From Listeria marthii FSL S4-120 (GTDB lineage: Bacteria > Bacillota > Bacilli > Lactobacillales > Listeriaceae), in NCBI GenBank assembly GCA_000183865.1, contig CM001047.1, positions 1,666,237 through 1,676,019 on the forward strand: a stretch of DNA of 9,783 bases. Direction: 5' to 3'. Positions within the stretch are counted from its first letter, which is position 1, and every line of letters begins with the position of its first letter. The position numbers and the translations under genes are program-made. Under the pieces are notes generated by a model. The model did no database searches. It was not told the DNA's origin and saw only the letters and a list, made by a program, of their open reading frames with translations. Positions 1 to 7,858 of this stretch are shown here, in pieces.

Positions 1-2297
1 AGAGATTTGGCAACGGTGATTTTGCTTTTTACTTTGCCATTTACTTGAAGTACAATTTCTACTTCATCTTCTACTAGTTTGATTTCGTCGTATGTTGGCC
101 AAGCTACGTAGCTGATTGTTTCAGTATGACCTAGGATTTCCCACAATTCTTCTGCAAGGTGTGGTGCAATTGGTGATAGTAATTGAACGAAACCTTCGAC
201 ATATTCTTTTGGAATCGTGTCTTGTTTGTAGGCTTCATTGATGAAAATCATTAGTTGCGAAATCCCAGTATTGAAACGCAGATTTTCGTAATGATTCGTT
301 ACGGTTTTCACCATATGATGATACGCTTTTTCCAAATTGGCATTGGCTGCTGCTGTAACTTTTTCAGCAAGTGTGCCTTCCTCAGTTACTAGCAAACGCC
401 AAATGCGGTCTAGGAATTTACGTGCTCCTTCTAGGCCGTTTTCATTCCAAGCGATAGAAGCTTCTAGTGGGCCCATGAACATTTCGTATAAACGAAGCGT
501 ATCTGCGCCGTATTTTTCTACTACTTCATCAGGGTTAACAACATTACCTCTTGATTTGGACATTTTTTCATTATTTTCGCCAAGAATCATGCCTTGGTTA
601 AATAGTTTTTGGAAAGGTTCTTTTGTTGGAACTACGCCGATATCGTATAAGAATTTATGCCAGAAACGTGCGTAAAGCAAGTGAAGTACAGCATGCTCTG
701 CCCCGCCGATGTAAACGTCAACTGGAAGCCATTCTGCTAGTTTTTCTTTGTCAGCAATTGCTTCGCTGTTTTTTGGATCGATGTAACGCAAGAAATACCA
801 GCTTGAGCCAGCCCATTGTGGCATGGTATTTGTTTCACGGCGACCTTTACGGCCATTTTCGTCTGTTACGTTTACCCAGTCATGCAAGTTCGCAAGTGGT
901 GATTCGCCTGTGCCTGATGGTTTGATTTCCGTTGCTTTCGGCAGAAGTAGTGGTAGTTCTTCTTCTGGAACAAGTGTCGATTCGCCGTCTTCCCAGTGGA
1001 TAACTGGAATTGGTTCGCCCCAATAACGTTGTCTGCTGAACAACCAGTCGCGCAAACGATAGGTGATTTTACGGCTGCCGATACCTTCTTTCTCTAGCCA
1101 ATCAATTGCAGCAGTGATCGCTTCAGCTTTAGCTAGTCCATTCAAGAATTCTGAGTTAATATGTGGACCATCGCCAGTGAAAGCTTCTTTTGTTACGTCG
1201 CCGCCTTCAAGTACTGGGCGAATATTCAAGCCGAATTGTTGCGCGAATTCAAAGTCGCGTTCGTCATGTGCTGGTACGGCCATAATTGCGCCTGTTCCGT
1301 ATTGAATCAATACGTAGTCAGCAATCCAAATTGGCACTTCTTCGCCGTTGATTGGATTAATTGCATAAGCACCAGTGAAGACGCCTGTTTTATCTTTTGC
1401 AAGATCGGTTCTTTCTAGTTCGCTTTTTAGTTCTACTTGTTTTTTGTATGCTTCCACTGCTTCTTTTTGCTCGGGTGTAGTGATTTTTTCGATAAGTTCA
1501 TGCTCAGGTGCAAACACCGTATATGTTGCGCCAAAAAGAGTATCTGGGCGTGTTGTGAAGACGTTAAACGTTGCATCGCTACCTTTGATTTTAAAAGTAA
1601 CTTCTGCTCCTTCAGAACGACCAATCCAGTTACGTTGCATGTCTTTGATGTTCTCAGGCCAGTCTACTAGATCAAGGTCATCTAGCAAACGATCCGCGTA
1701 TGCAGTAATTTTAAGCATCCATTGGCGCATTGGTTTACGGAAAACTGGGAAGCCACCGCGTTCACTTTTGCCATCGATAACTTCTTCGTTAGCTAAAACA
1801 GTACCAAGCTCTGGGCACCAGTTTACAGCGATTTCTGCTTCATAAGCTAGGCCGTTTTCATATAGTTTTTCGAAAATCCATTGGGTCCATTTATAATATT
1901 CAGGATCTGTTGTATTGATTTCGCGATCCCAGTCGTAGGAAAAACCTAGTGATTTAATTTGGCGAGTAAAGTTCGCAATATTAAGTGCGGTGAATTCTTC
2001 TGGGTCATTACCAGTATCAATCGCATATTGTTCAGCAGGAAGGCCAAATGCATCCCAACCAATCGGGTGAAGTACATTCTTCCCTTGCATCCGTTTCATT
2101 CGAGACAAAATATCAGTTGCTGTATAACCTTCTGGATGTCCTACGTGAAGACCTGCTCCAGACGGGTAAGGAAACATATCAAGTGCATAGAAGTTTTCTT
2201 TATTTTTATCTTCGGTTGTTTTGAAAGTGTTATGTTCACTCCAATATTGTTGCCATTTCGGTTCCATTTTTTTATGATTAAATGTCACTTTACTCAT
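1..2297 (-). CDS. leuS: Leucyl-tRNA synthetase, 3' end cut by window edge
   Basis: Attaches leucine to tRNA-Leu in the cytoplasm (class I aminoacyl-tRNA synthetase). The frame is open from ATG at 2295-2297 to base 1, giving 765 codons; bacterial LeuS is about 800-805 residues, so roughly 38 C-terminal residues lie outside the window. Visible landmarks: the HIGH-type motif HVGH at residues 51-54; the CP1 editing domain with its threonine-rich TTRPDTLFG at 248-256 and HDERD at 344-348 (Asp345 is in the place of the editing aspartate of E. coli LeuS); and KMSKS at 578-582, followed by the anticodon-binding region. The start is supported by AAGGA seven bases upstream and by the normal [16 protein letters not shown] amino end. 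Transcription is divergent from mnmL. A leucine T-box in the leader controls it. No frame break is seen in the visible part. Confidence 0.98.
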   Translation of the reverse strand, partial: MSKVTFNHKKMEPKWQQYWSEHNTFKTTEDKNKENFYALDMFPYPSGAGLHVGHPEGYTATDILSRMKRMQGKNVLHPIGWDAFGLPAEQYAIDTGNDPEEFTALNIANFTRQIKSLGFSYDWDREINTTDPEYYKWTQWIFEKLYENGLAYEAEIAVNWCPELGTVLANEEVIDGKSERGGFPVFRKPMRQWMLKITAYADRLLDDLDLVDWPENIKDMQRNWIGRSEGAEVTFKIKGSDATFNVFTTRPDTLFGATYTVFAPEHELIEKITTPEQKEAVEAYKKQVELKSELERTDLAKDKTGVFTGAYAINPINGEEVPIWIADYVLIQYGTGAIMAVPAHDERDFEFAQQFGLNIRPVLEGGDVTKEAFTGDGPHINSEFLNGLAKAEAITAAIDWLEKEGIGSRKITYRLRDWLFSRQRYWGEPIPVIHWEDGESTLVPEEELPLLLPKATEIKPSGTGESPLANLHDWVNVTDENGRKGRRETNTMPQWAGSSWYFLRYIDPKNSEAIADKEKLAEWLPVDVYIGGAEHAVLHLLYARFWHKFLYDIGVVPTKEPFQKLFNQGMILGENNEKMSKSRGNVVNPDEVVEKYGADTLRLYEMFMGPLEASIAWNENGLEGARKFLDRIWRLLVTEEGTLAEKVTAAANANLEKAYHHMVKTVTNHYENLRFNTGISQLMIFINEAYKQDTIPKEYVEGFVQLLSPIAPHLAEELWEILGHTETISYVAWPTYDEIKLVEDEVEIVLQVNGKVKSKITVAKS

Positions 2298-2330
2298 CCT
2301 CTTTTCCTTAAAATATCGAATTTTGGCTAC

Positions 2331-2371
2331 AAAAAAATCCCTACATCCCAACGGCTTATCGCCATGGGACG
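2331..2371 (-). terminator. T-box regulatory terminator
   Basis: The expression platform of the leuS T-box. On the minus strand CGTCCCA (2365-2371) pairs with TGGGATG (2344-2350), with a further short GGC/GCC stem inside and a GATAA-type loop. It is followed by a run of seven T residues (2331-2337). It forms when tRNA-Leu is charged and stops transcription about 35 bases before the leuS start. Confidence 0.9.
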
Positions 2372-2575
2372 AGAGATGCTTCTCCCGCGGTACCACCCAC
2401 ATTAGTGTTTGACCACTCAACTTATCAATTCCTTAACGCGGAAAACGGGGATACACCCAAGCTCCATGGTAAGTTCATCCGGATTTTGTGACTGACTTGC
2501 ACCAACCGTCAGCTCTCTTCACATCAAAATATGCAGATTACTACTCCAATTCATCGCTATTTCGCAAAATTCATT
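2331..2575 (-). promoter_or_regulatory. Leucine T-box leader of leuS
   Basis: A tRNA-sensing leader RNA that permits read-through into leuS when tRNA-Leu is uncharged. In the minus-strand RNA the order is right for a T-box: a Stem I segment with GAGAGC and GGUUGGUG near 2500-2525, then the specifier region GAACUUACC in which CUU (2471-2473) reads as a leucine codon, then the T-box core GGGTGGTACCGCGG at 2385-2398, then the terminator. The UGGU inside the core would pair with an ACCA tRNA end, which implies discriminator base A, as expected for tRNA-Leu. The segment CGUCCCA (2365-2371) can pair with the UGGG at the start of the core (antiterminator) or with UGGGAUG downstream (terminator). The 5' boundary is estimated from the promoter. 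Confidence 0.95.
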
Positions 2576-2581
2576 AGTTTT

Positions 2582-2610
2582 ATTGTAGCTGAATTTCATT
2601 TTTTTAGCAA
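2582..2610 (-). promoter_or_regulatory. Sigma-A type promoter of leuS
   Basis: Reading the minus strand, TTGCTA (2605-2610) and TACAAT (2582-2587) are separated by exactly 17 bases, close to the TTGACA/TATAAT consensus. This predicts a transcript start near 2575, just ahead of the T-box Stem I. Confidence 0.75.
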
Positions 2611-2647
2611 GCGCTCTGAAGATTTATCTAACTTTCCTACTAAAATG

Positions 2648-2656
2648 TGCTAAAAT
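2648..2656 (+). promoter_or_regulatory. Probable extended -10 promoter of mnmL-mnmM
   Basis: TGC followed by TAAAAT (2651-2656) makes an extended -10 element about 35 bases ahead of the mnmL start. No good -35 hexamer stands 16-18 bases upstream (TAACTT or CTAACT is the best available), so the call rests on the extended -10 and on position. It faces away from the leuS promoter. Confidence 0.5.
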
Positions 2657-2691
2657 GAATGGAGAATTTCATTTGAAGGAGTCTAAAACTA

Positions 2692-3657
2692 GTGAAACAA
2701 ACGAATCCATTTGTATATAGTAATGATAATAAAAGATATCATACGTGGAACTACTGCTTGCGCGAGGAATTTGGGCAAAAGACGTATAAAGTGGCGCTTG
2801 ATGGCGGCTTTGATTGTCCGAATCGTGACGGCACGGTCGCGCACGGCGGTTGTACATTTTGTAGTGCGGCAGGTTCTGGGGATTTTGCCGGCAACCGCGC
2901 GCTTGATTTAAAAGTGCAATTCCAGCAAGTTCGCGACAAAATGCAAACGAAATGGAAAGATGGGAAATGTATCGCTTATTTCCAAGCTTTCACGAATACA
3001 CACGCCCCGGTTGCCGAGTTACGTGAGAAATTTGAAACTGTTTTGAATGAGCCGGGTGTAGTTGGGCTTTCGATTGCGACAAGACCGGACTGTTTGCCAG
3101 ATGATGTGGTGGAATATTTAGCTGAGTTGAATGAACGTACTTATTTATGGTTGGAGCTTGGTTTACAATCCGCTCATGATGAAACTGGGCGATTAATTAA
3201 CCGGGCACATGATTATGATTGTTATGTAGAAGGTGTGCGTAAACTCCAAAAACACAATATCCGCATTTGTACTCACATTATTAACGGTCTTCCAAAAGAA
3301 ACGCCGGAAATGATGATGGAGACAACCCGCAAAGTAGTAGAAAGTGGCGTTGATGGTATTAAAATTCACTTACTTCATTTATTAAAAGGAACGCCAATGG
3401 TAGAAGATTATAAAAAAGGTGACTTAGAATTTTTAACGCGTGATGGTTATGTGAACTTAGTAGCTGATCAACTCGAAATCTTACCGCCAGAAATGGTTAT
3501 TCACCGGATTACAGGTGATGGTGGCGTGGATGATTTGATTGGACCAGTTTGGAGTTTGAATAAATTTGAAGTTCTGAATGCGATTGACGCGGAATTGGTA
3601 CGAAGAGATAGCTGGCAAGGGAAATTGTATCAACCTGTGGAAGTGAATGCAAAATGA
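2692..3657 (+). CDS. mnmL: Radical SAM protein MnmL (YtqA; TIGR01212/YhcC family)
   Basis: A 321-residue radical SAM enzyme, the same size as B. subtilis YtqA. Three cysteines lie in the N-terminal part, C42, C54 and C57 (spacing C-x11-C-x2-C), which would hold the 4Fe-4S cluster. Other visible motifs are YFQAFTNT at 96-103, GLSIATRPDCL at 125-135, LELGLQSAHD at 154-163, HIINGLPKET at 195-204 and KIHLLHLLKGTP at 224-235, all typical of the TIGR01212 family. In B. subtilis, YtqA (renamed MnmL) has been implicated in an alternative route to mnm5s2U at tRNA position 34, with YtqB/MnmM finishing the modification; transfer of that role here is inference from sequence and gene pairing. The start is GTG, set by AAGGAG at 2676-2681, ten bases upstream. 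The stop overlaps the next start as ATGA, suggesting translational coupling. Confidence 0.92.
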   Translation: MKQTNPFVYSNDNKRYHTWNYCLREEFGQKTYKVALDGGFDCPNRDGTVAHGGCTFCSAAGSGDFAGNRALDLKVQFQQVRDKMQTKWKDGKCIAYFQAFTNTHAPVAELREKFETVLNEPGVVGLSIATRPDCLPDDVVEYLAELNERTYLWLELGLQSAHDETGRLINRAHDYDCYVEGVRKLQKHNIRICTHIINGLPKETPEMMMETTRKVVESGVDGIKIHLLHLLKGTPMVEDYKKGDLEFLTRDGYVNLVADQLEILPPEMVIHRITGDGGVDDLIGPVWSLNKFEVLNAIDAELVRRDSWQGKLYQPVEVNAK

Positions 3658-4232
3658 ATTTGCGCGGCATTCTCCCCTTCGCACATGATACGCTCCGAAA
3701 AGTAGTTCGTTCTGGAGATTACGTGGTGGATGCGACTTGTGGTAATGGGCATGATACACTTCTGCTAGCAGAACTAGTCGGCGTCAATGGACATGTGCTT
3801 GGATTTGATATTCAGCAACTGGCGATTGATGCGACGAACACTCGGTTAGAAAATGCGGGTGCCAGTTCGCAAGTAGAACTCGTATGTGCTAGCCATGCGC
3901 GCATTCCGGAATATACATCCAAACCGGTTCGTGCCGCTATTTTCAATCTTGGTTATTTACCTGGTGGCGACAAAGAAATTACAACAACTGCTGATTCTAC
4001 GCTAGAAAGCATTGGCCATTTAATGGAGCTGCTCGAAGTTGGCGGCGTCATTATTCTCGTTATTTATCACGGTCACCCTGCTGGAAAACAAGAAAAAGAT
4101 GCTGTCGTGACTTTTTGCGAAGCTATCCCCCAACAAAATTTTCATGTATTATCTTACAAATTTATTAATCAAAAAAATGATGCTCCATTTGTCATTATTA
4201 TTGAAAAAAGAAAACCTAGACAGGCTAATTAA
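3654..4232 (+). CDS. mnmM: tRNA mnm5(s2)U34 methyltransferase MnmM (YtqB)
   Basis: A 192-residue class I SAM-dependent methyltransferase, often annotated as an rRNA methylase. The SAM-binding motif I is VDATCGNGHDT at residues 25-35, with the acidic end of the next strand at D52 (GFDIQ). The family-typical NLGYLPGGDK lies at 98-107 and IYHGHPAGKQEKD at 137-149. The B. subtilis and S. aureus homologues methylate 5-aminomethyl(-2-thio)uridine at the wobble position of tRNA; function here is by homology. The ATG lies within the last codons of mnmL (4-base overlap), so it is very likely translated from the same mRNA. The stop codon lies in the loop of the shared terminator, so the last codons form the stem's left arm. 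Confidence 0.92.
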   Translation: MNLRGILPFAHDTLRKVVRSGDYVVDATCGNGHDTLLLAELVGVNGHVLGFDIQQLAIDATNTRLENAGASSQVELVCASHARIPEYTSKPVRAAIFNLGYLPGGDKEITTTADSTLESIGHLMELLEVGGVIILVIYHGHPAGKQEKDAVVTFCEAIPQQNFHVLSYKFINQKNDAPFVIIIEKRKPRQAN

Positions 4233-4250
4233 TCGCTTTGTCTAGGTTTT
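4211..4250. terminator. Bidirectional terminator between mnmM and asnB
   Basis: AAAACCTAGACA (4211-4222) and TGTCTAGGTTTT (4239-4250) are perfect inverted repeats of 12 bases around a 16-base loop. The plus strand runs on into TTTTTCTTTTTATTTTTT, and the minus strand into TTTTCTTTTTTC, so it can end both the mnmL-mnmM and asnB transcripts. The mnmM stop codon (4230-4232) is in the loop, and asnB ends only 5 bases beyond the right arm. Confidence 0.9.
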
Positions 4251-4255
4251 TCTTT

Positions 4256-6121
4256 TTATTTTTTAAAATCGTATTTGTCTGCTACGTATACATCATACCA
4301 AATCATGAAAATAACGACTGTCCATATTTTACGACTGTAGTCAAATTTACCGGCACAGTGGTCGTCTAGTAAGTCTAGTACATATTGTTTGTTAATTAAA
4401 TGATCGGTTGGTGATTCTTTAATGATGTTTTTAACCCAAGCGTTCATTTCGTCTTTTAACCAGTGACGAATTGGTACTGGGAATCCTAGTTTACGGCGGT
4501 TAAGTACGTGTTCTGGTACAAATGTTGCTGCCGCTTTACGTAAGATATATTTGGTTGTTCCATTGGTTGTTTTCATTGTATCTGGAATATTTCTTGCCAC
4601 GTTGTACACTTCTTTATCAAGGAAAGGTACACGGACTTCCAGTGAATTAGCCATTGTCATGCGGTCAGCTTTGAGAAGAATATCTCCGCGAAGCCACGTA
4701 TGAATATCAATATACTGCATTCTTTCTACAGGATGATAATTCTTTGTTTCCGCATAAAATGGATCTGTAATGTTCGTATAATCATGACCAGCTTGATATT
4801 TCGGAAGTAAAATTTGTTTTTCTTTTTCGGTGAACATTTTGGCGTTTCCGATGTAGCGTTCTTCCATCGGCGTTGTTCCACGTTCTAAGAAACTTTTACC
4901 ACGCATTCCTTCTGGCATAATACGCGCCACGCTATTTAACATCGATTTAAATACGCCTGGCATTTTGTTAAACATCGCAAGGGAATTTGGTTCATTATAA
5001 ATGTTATAACCACCGAAAAGTTCATCTGCGCCCTCACCGGACAATGCTACGGTTACTTGTTTGCGCGCTTCTCTTGATAAGAAGTAAAGCGGAATAGCAG
5101 CCGGGTCAGCAAGTGGATCATCCATGTGCCAAACAATTTTCGGTAATTCTTTCATATATTCTTCTGGTGAGATAACATAACTAATGTTTTCTACGCCAAG
5201 TTTGTCCGCTGTTTCTTTTGCTACATCGATTTCACTGAAACCATCGCGTTCAAAACCAACTGAGAATGTTTTGATTGCTGGGTGGTATTCTTTGGCAATT
5301 GCTGCAATAATCGATGAGTCAATGCCACCAGATAGGAACGAACCAACTGGTACGTCAGAACGCATATGCATTTTAACAGAATCATACATTACGTCACGGA
5401 CTTCTTTAATCCATGCGTCTTCTGATTTAGTTACTGGTGCAAAAGATGCTTTCCAATAAGTTGTAATTTCCATTGGTTGACCAATTTTTTTCGTGAATTG
5501 ATGTCCTGGCTCTAAACGTTTTACATTTTTAGTTAAGGAATCTGGTTCTGGAACAAATTGGTATGTCATATAATTTTGTAATGATACTTCATCTAATTCT
5601 TTTTCTTTTAACGCATGTAAAATGGATTTCTTTTCAGAACCCATGAACAGTTTGCCGTCTTCTTCTGCGTAGAAAAATGGTTTAATTCCGAATGGGTCGC
5701 GTGCGCCGTAAACAAGTTCTTCTTGTTTGTCCCAAATCACAAAACCAAACATCCCGCGAAGGCGTTCTGCTGTTTTTTCTTTGTATTTCGCATATGTAGC
5801 GATAATTACTTCGGTATCACTTTCGGTTTCAAATGTCATTCCTTCAGCAACTAATTGCTCACGGAGTTCCACATAGTTATACACTTCTCCATTAAAAATA
5901 ATCCAGTAACGTTCATTTTCATACGTTAAGGGTTGATGACCGTTTTCTACATCAATAATACTTAAACGGCGGAAACCAAATTGCACGTGATCATCTGTGA
6001 AGTATCCTTCATCATCTGGCCCACGGTGCGTAATCATACTATTCATTTGTCTAAAGGTTTCTTTATCAGCGCCAGTAATTTCTGTAATGCGGTCATGTAC
6101 GCATCCTACAAATCCACACAT
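4256..6121 (-). CDS. asnB: Glutamine-dependent asparagine synthetase family protein AsnB
   Basis: A 621-residue cytoplasmic amidotransferase, near the length of B. subtilis AsnB. The N-terminal class II glutaminase domain begins MCGFVG, so Cys2 becomes the nucleophile after Met removal. It carries THRGPDDEG (31-39), FGFRRLSIID (48-57), FNGEVYNY (76-83), SDTEVI (101-106) and RDPFGIKP (141-148). The synthetase domain has the ATP pyrophosphatase loop SGGIDSS (264-270) and SGEGADELFGGY (about 361-372). The basic reaction is ATP-dependent amide transfer from glutamine to a carboxylate. Annotation usually says aspartate to asparagine, but work in B. subtilis and L. monocytogenes assigns this AsnB to amidation of meso-diaminopimelate in peptidoglycan. 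The start is fixed by Cys2 and by AGGAG (6132-6136), ten bases upstream. It lies between two terminators with its own promoter, so it is probably monocistronic. Next to metK, as in B. subtilis. Confidence 0.95.
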   Translation of the reverse strand: MCGFVGCVHDRITEITGADKETFRQMNSMITHRGPDDEGYFTDDHVQFGFRRLSIIDVENGHQPLTYENERYWIIFNGEVYNYVELREQLVAEGMTFETESDTEVIIATYAKYKEKTAERLRGMFGFVIWDKQEELVYGARDPFGIKPFFYAEEDGKLFMGSEKKSILHALKEKELDEVSLQNYMTYQFVPEPDSLTKNVKRLEPGHQFTKKIGQPMEITTYWKASFAPVTKSEDAWIKEVRDVMYDSVKMHMRSDVPVGSFLSGGIDSSIIAAIAKEYHPAIKTFSVGFERDGFSEIDVAKETADKLGVENISYVISPEEYMKELPKIVWHMDDPLADPAAIPLYFLSREARKQVTVALSGEGADELFGGYNIYNEPNSLAMFNKMPGVFKSMLNSVARIMPEGMRGKSFLERGTTPMEERYIGNAKMFTEKEKQILLPKYQAGHDYTNITDPFYAETKNYHPVERMQYIDIHTWLRGDILLKADRMTMANSLEVRVPFLDKEVYNVARNIPDTMKTTNGTTKYILRKAAATFVPEHVLNRRKLGFPVPIRHWLKDEMNAWVKNIIKESPTDHLINKQYVLDLLDDHCAGKFDYSRKIWTVVIFMIWYDVYVADKYDFKK

Positions 6122-6176
6122 GGTAACATTTCTCCTCTATAATAGATAATCATTTTATCTTTTTTTCACAACGTCT

Positions 6177-6205
6177 ATCATATCATAACTAGACGCTCTT
6201 TGCAC
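6177..6205 (-). promoter_or_regulatory. Probable promoter of asnB
   Basis: On the minus strand TGA followed by TATGAT (-10 at 6177-6182) forms an extended -10. A weak -35, GTGCAA (6200-6205), stands 17 bases upstream. It predicts a leader of about 50 bases before the asnB start. A second AT-rich stretch closer to the gene (TTGTGA at 6167-6172, then TATCTA) is a poorer match. Confidence 0.5.
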
Positions 6206-6217
6206 TGTTTAGGAAAG

Positions 6218-6254
6218 AAAAAAACCGAACATTTCTAAGATGAAATGCTCGGTT
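6218..6254 (-). terminator. Terminator of metK
   Basis: On the minus strand AACCGAGCATTTC (6242-6254) pairs with GAAATGTTCGGTT (6223-6235), with one G-U pair and a short loop, followed by a run of T residues (complement of 6218-6224). It starts 4 bases after the metK stop and lies upstream of the asnB promoter, so it separates metK from asnB. Confidence 0.9.
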
Positions 6255-6258
6255 AGAC

Positions 6259-7458
6259 TTATTTTACAATTAATTTTTTCAACGCTTCTGCTTTATCAGT
6301 TCTTTCCCAAGGTAAATCAAGGTCGCTACGGCCAAAATGACCAAAGGCAGCTGTTTGACGGTAAATTGGGCGGCGCAGGTCTAGCATATGGATAATGCCA
6401 GCTGGTCGTAAATCAAACAAAGCATTTACGCCATCGATTAATTCTTGTTCGGAATAGTCACTTGTTCCATACGTATCAATCGAAATCGAAACCGGACGCG
6501 CAACGCCGATAGCATAGGCTACTTGTACTTCTACTTTTTTAGCAAGTCCAGCAGCTACGATATTTTTCGCAACATATCTTGCAGCATAAGCGCCAGAACG
6601 GTCTACTTTGGTCGGATCTTTACCAGAGAACGCTCCCCCGCCATGACGTGCATAACCACCGTATGTATCTACGATGATTTTACGGCCAGTTAAACCAGCA
6701 TCGCCAAGTGGGCCACCGATAACAAAGCGGCCAGTTGGGTTGATAAAGTATTTCGTATCTTCATCTAAGAAAGAAGCATCAATCACTTCTGGGAAAAGAT
6801 GTGTGTGTAAGTCTTTCGCAATTTGTTCTTGTGTGATATCAGGATGATGTTGAGTTGAAACAACAATCGTATCAATCCGAACTGGTTGATTAAATTCATC
6901 ATATTCGACAGTTACTTGTGTTTTCGCATCTGGACGCAAGTAATCTAATTTATTTGTTTTGCGTAACTCGGTTAATTTGCGAGCTAAACCATGCGCTAAG
7001 AAAATCGGTAATGGCATTAATTCTTCTGTTTCGTCTGTTGCAAAACCGAACATTAAACCTTGGTCTCCTGCTCCGATTGCTTCAATAGCAGCGTCAATTT
7101 TGTTGCCACTTCTGGATTCTAACGCTTCGTCTACGCCTTGTGCGATATCTGGTGACTGCTCATCAATTGCCGTTAAAACAGCACATGTTTCTGCATCAAA
7201 GCCATATTTTGCACGGGTATAGCCGATTTCTTTAATAGTATCGCGAACGATTTTAGGAATGTCTACATAAACAGACGTCGTAATCTCTCCCGCTACTAAT
7301 ACTAAACCAGTCGTCACCGTGGTTTCACAAGCCACACGCGCGTCCGGATCTTTTGAAATAATTGCATCTAAAATTGCATCAGATATTTGATCTGCAATTT
7401 TATCTGGATGTCCATCAGAAACCGATTCTGATGTAAATAGATGACGGTTTTTAGCCAA
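6259..7458 (-). CDS. metK: S-adenosylmethionine synthetase
   Basis: Makes S-adenosylmethionine from methionine and ATP in the cytoplasm. The 399 residues match the usual bacterial length. Visible motifs: [16 protein letters not shown] from residue 16 (with H17, D19 and K20 in the ATP site), the signature [12 protein letters not shown] at 129-140, and the second signature [16 protein letters not shown] from about 273 (K280). The start codon is TTG (7456-7458), giving [13 protein letters not shown]; a strong AAGGAGG (7468-7474) lies 9 bases upstream and no better start exists. The rare start may hold translation down. Expression is controlled by the SAM-I riboswitch in the leader, and a strong terminator follows the stop. 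The product supplies the cofactor used by MnmL and MnmM nearby. Confidence 0.98.
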   Translation of the reverse strand: MAKNRHLFTSESVSDGHPDKIADQISDAILDAIISKDPDARVACETTVTTGLVLVAGEITTSVYVDIPKIVRDTIKEIGYTRAKYGFDAETCAVLTAIDEQSPDIAQGVDEALESRSGNKIDAAIEAIGAGDQGLMFGFATDETEELMPLPIFLAHGLARKLTELRKTNKLDYLRPDAKTQVTVEYDEFNQPVRIDTIVVSTQHHPDITQEQIAKDLHTHLFPEVIDASFLDEDTKYFINPTGRFVIGGPLGDAGLTGRKIIVDTYGGYARHGGGAFSGKDPTKVDRSGAYAARYVAKNIVAAGLAKKVEVQVAYAIGVARPVSISIDTYGTSDYSEQELIDGVNALFDLRPAGIIHMLDLRRPIYRQTAAFGHFGRSDLDLPWERTDKAEALKKLIVK

Positions 7459-7500
7459 TTTTAATTTCCTCCTTTAGTTCTCTCCAAATACGTCTCATAT

Positions 7501-7550
7501 AAAAAGCCTCTCCCTATTTTGCACAAAACGCGCACGAATAGAGAAAGGCT
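7501..7550 (-). terminator. S-box regulatory terminator
   Basis: On the minus strand AGCCTTTCTCTATT (7537-7550) pairs with AATAGGGAGAGGCTT around an 18-20 base GC-containing loop, followed by TTTTT (complement of 7501-7505). It ends about 43 bases before the metK start and is the off state of the riboswitch. Confidence 0.92.
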
Positions 7551-7674
7551 ATAATTATACCTTTGCTCTCATCGTTCAGAAGATAATACTCCTGCAACAG
7601 ATTAGCACCTTTCACATATATGTGTAGGTTGCTGGGCTTCAAAGGGTCAGTCCCTCTACCGCTCTGGATAAGAG
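7501..7674 (-). ncRNA. SAM-I riboswitch (S-box) controlling metK
   Basis: The minus-strand RNA shows the S-box core in order. The 5' strand CUCUUAUC of P1 is near 7667-7674, then CAGAGCGGUAGAGGGACUGA, GCCCAGCAACC, GGUGCUAAUCUGUUGCAGG, and the closing GAUGAGAG (7566-7573), which pairs with the P1 5' strand. The aptamer is about 7566-7674. Downstream, AAAGG (7560-7564) can pair with CCUUU (7544-7548) as an antiterminator, or the latter joins the terminator. When SAM is bound, P1 holds and the terminator forms, so metK is switched off by its own product. Confidence 0.97.
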
Positions 7675-7694
7675 ATAAATTTTAATTCTAAGAT

Positions 7695-7723
7695 AGAATA
7701 CCATAAACTGAGGCCAGATGCAA
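7695..7723 (-). promoter_or_regulatory. Sigma-A type promoter of metK
   Basis: Reading the minus strand, TTGCAT (7718-7723) and TATTCT (7695-7700) are spaced by exactly 17 bases, with TGG directly before the -10 (extended -10). The predicted start near 7688 leaves about 14 bases before the S-box P1 stem, which fits a riboswitch leader. Confidence 0.75.
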
Positions 7724-7783
7724 TAATAATTCGGTTTTGAATTCATTTCCATCCCTTAAAAATGGCGTTTGATTATTTTTCAC

Positions 7784-7812
7784 TTATCATTATTTCCAAC
7801 CTGTGGTATGAT
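7784..7812 (+). promoter_or_regulatory. Promoter of the small membrane protein gene
   Basis: TTATCA (7784-7789), a 17-base spacer and TATGAT (7807-7812), with TGG just before the -10 making it an extended element. The predicted transcript starts about 40 bases ahead of the ATG. It diverges from the metK promoter; the 60 bases between the two (7724-7783) show no further clear site. Confidence 0.7.
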
Positions 7813-7858
7813 AGATGGATAAAAAAGATGTTTTACTTAACTAAAGGAGATTGTATCT

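Noticed and set aside
337..2405. Several plus-strand open frames of 67-156 codons across the leuS region
   Set aside because: They lie antisense to the intact leuS frame with its HIGH, editing and KMSKS motifs, lack ribosome binding sites and show serine-rich, low-complexity translations typical of shadow frames.
2591..2674. Direct repeat GAATTTCATTT at 2591-2601 and 2664-2674 between the leuS and mnmL promoters
   Set aside because: Only 11 AT-rich bases, one copy in the leuS promoter spacer and one in the mnmL leader; no dyad symmetry or known operator, so chance is likely.
2600..2700. CodY or other global regulator box near the leuS/mnmL and asnB promoters
   Set aside because: No stretch comes close to the AATTTTCWGAAAATT pattern; AT-richness alone is not evidence.
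5184..5459. 91-codon plus-strand frame inside asnB
   Set aside because: Antisense to the pyrophosphatase loop region of asnB, with no binding site or recognisable domain.
6445..7222. Plus-strand frames inside metK
   Set aside because: Shadows of the highly conserved metK frame; no start signals.
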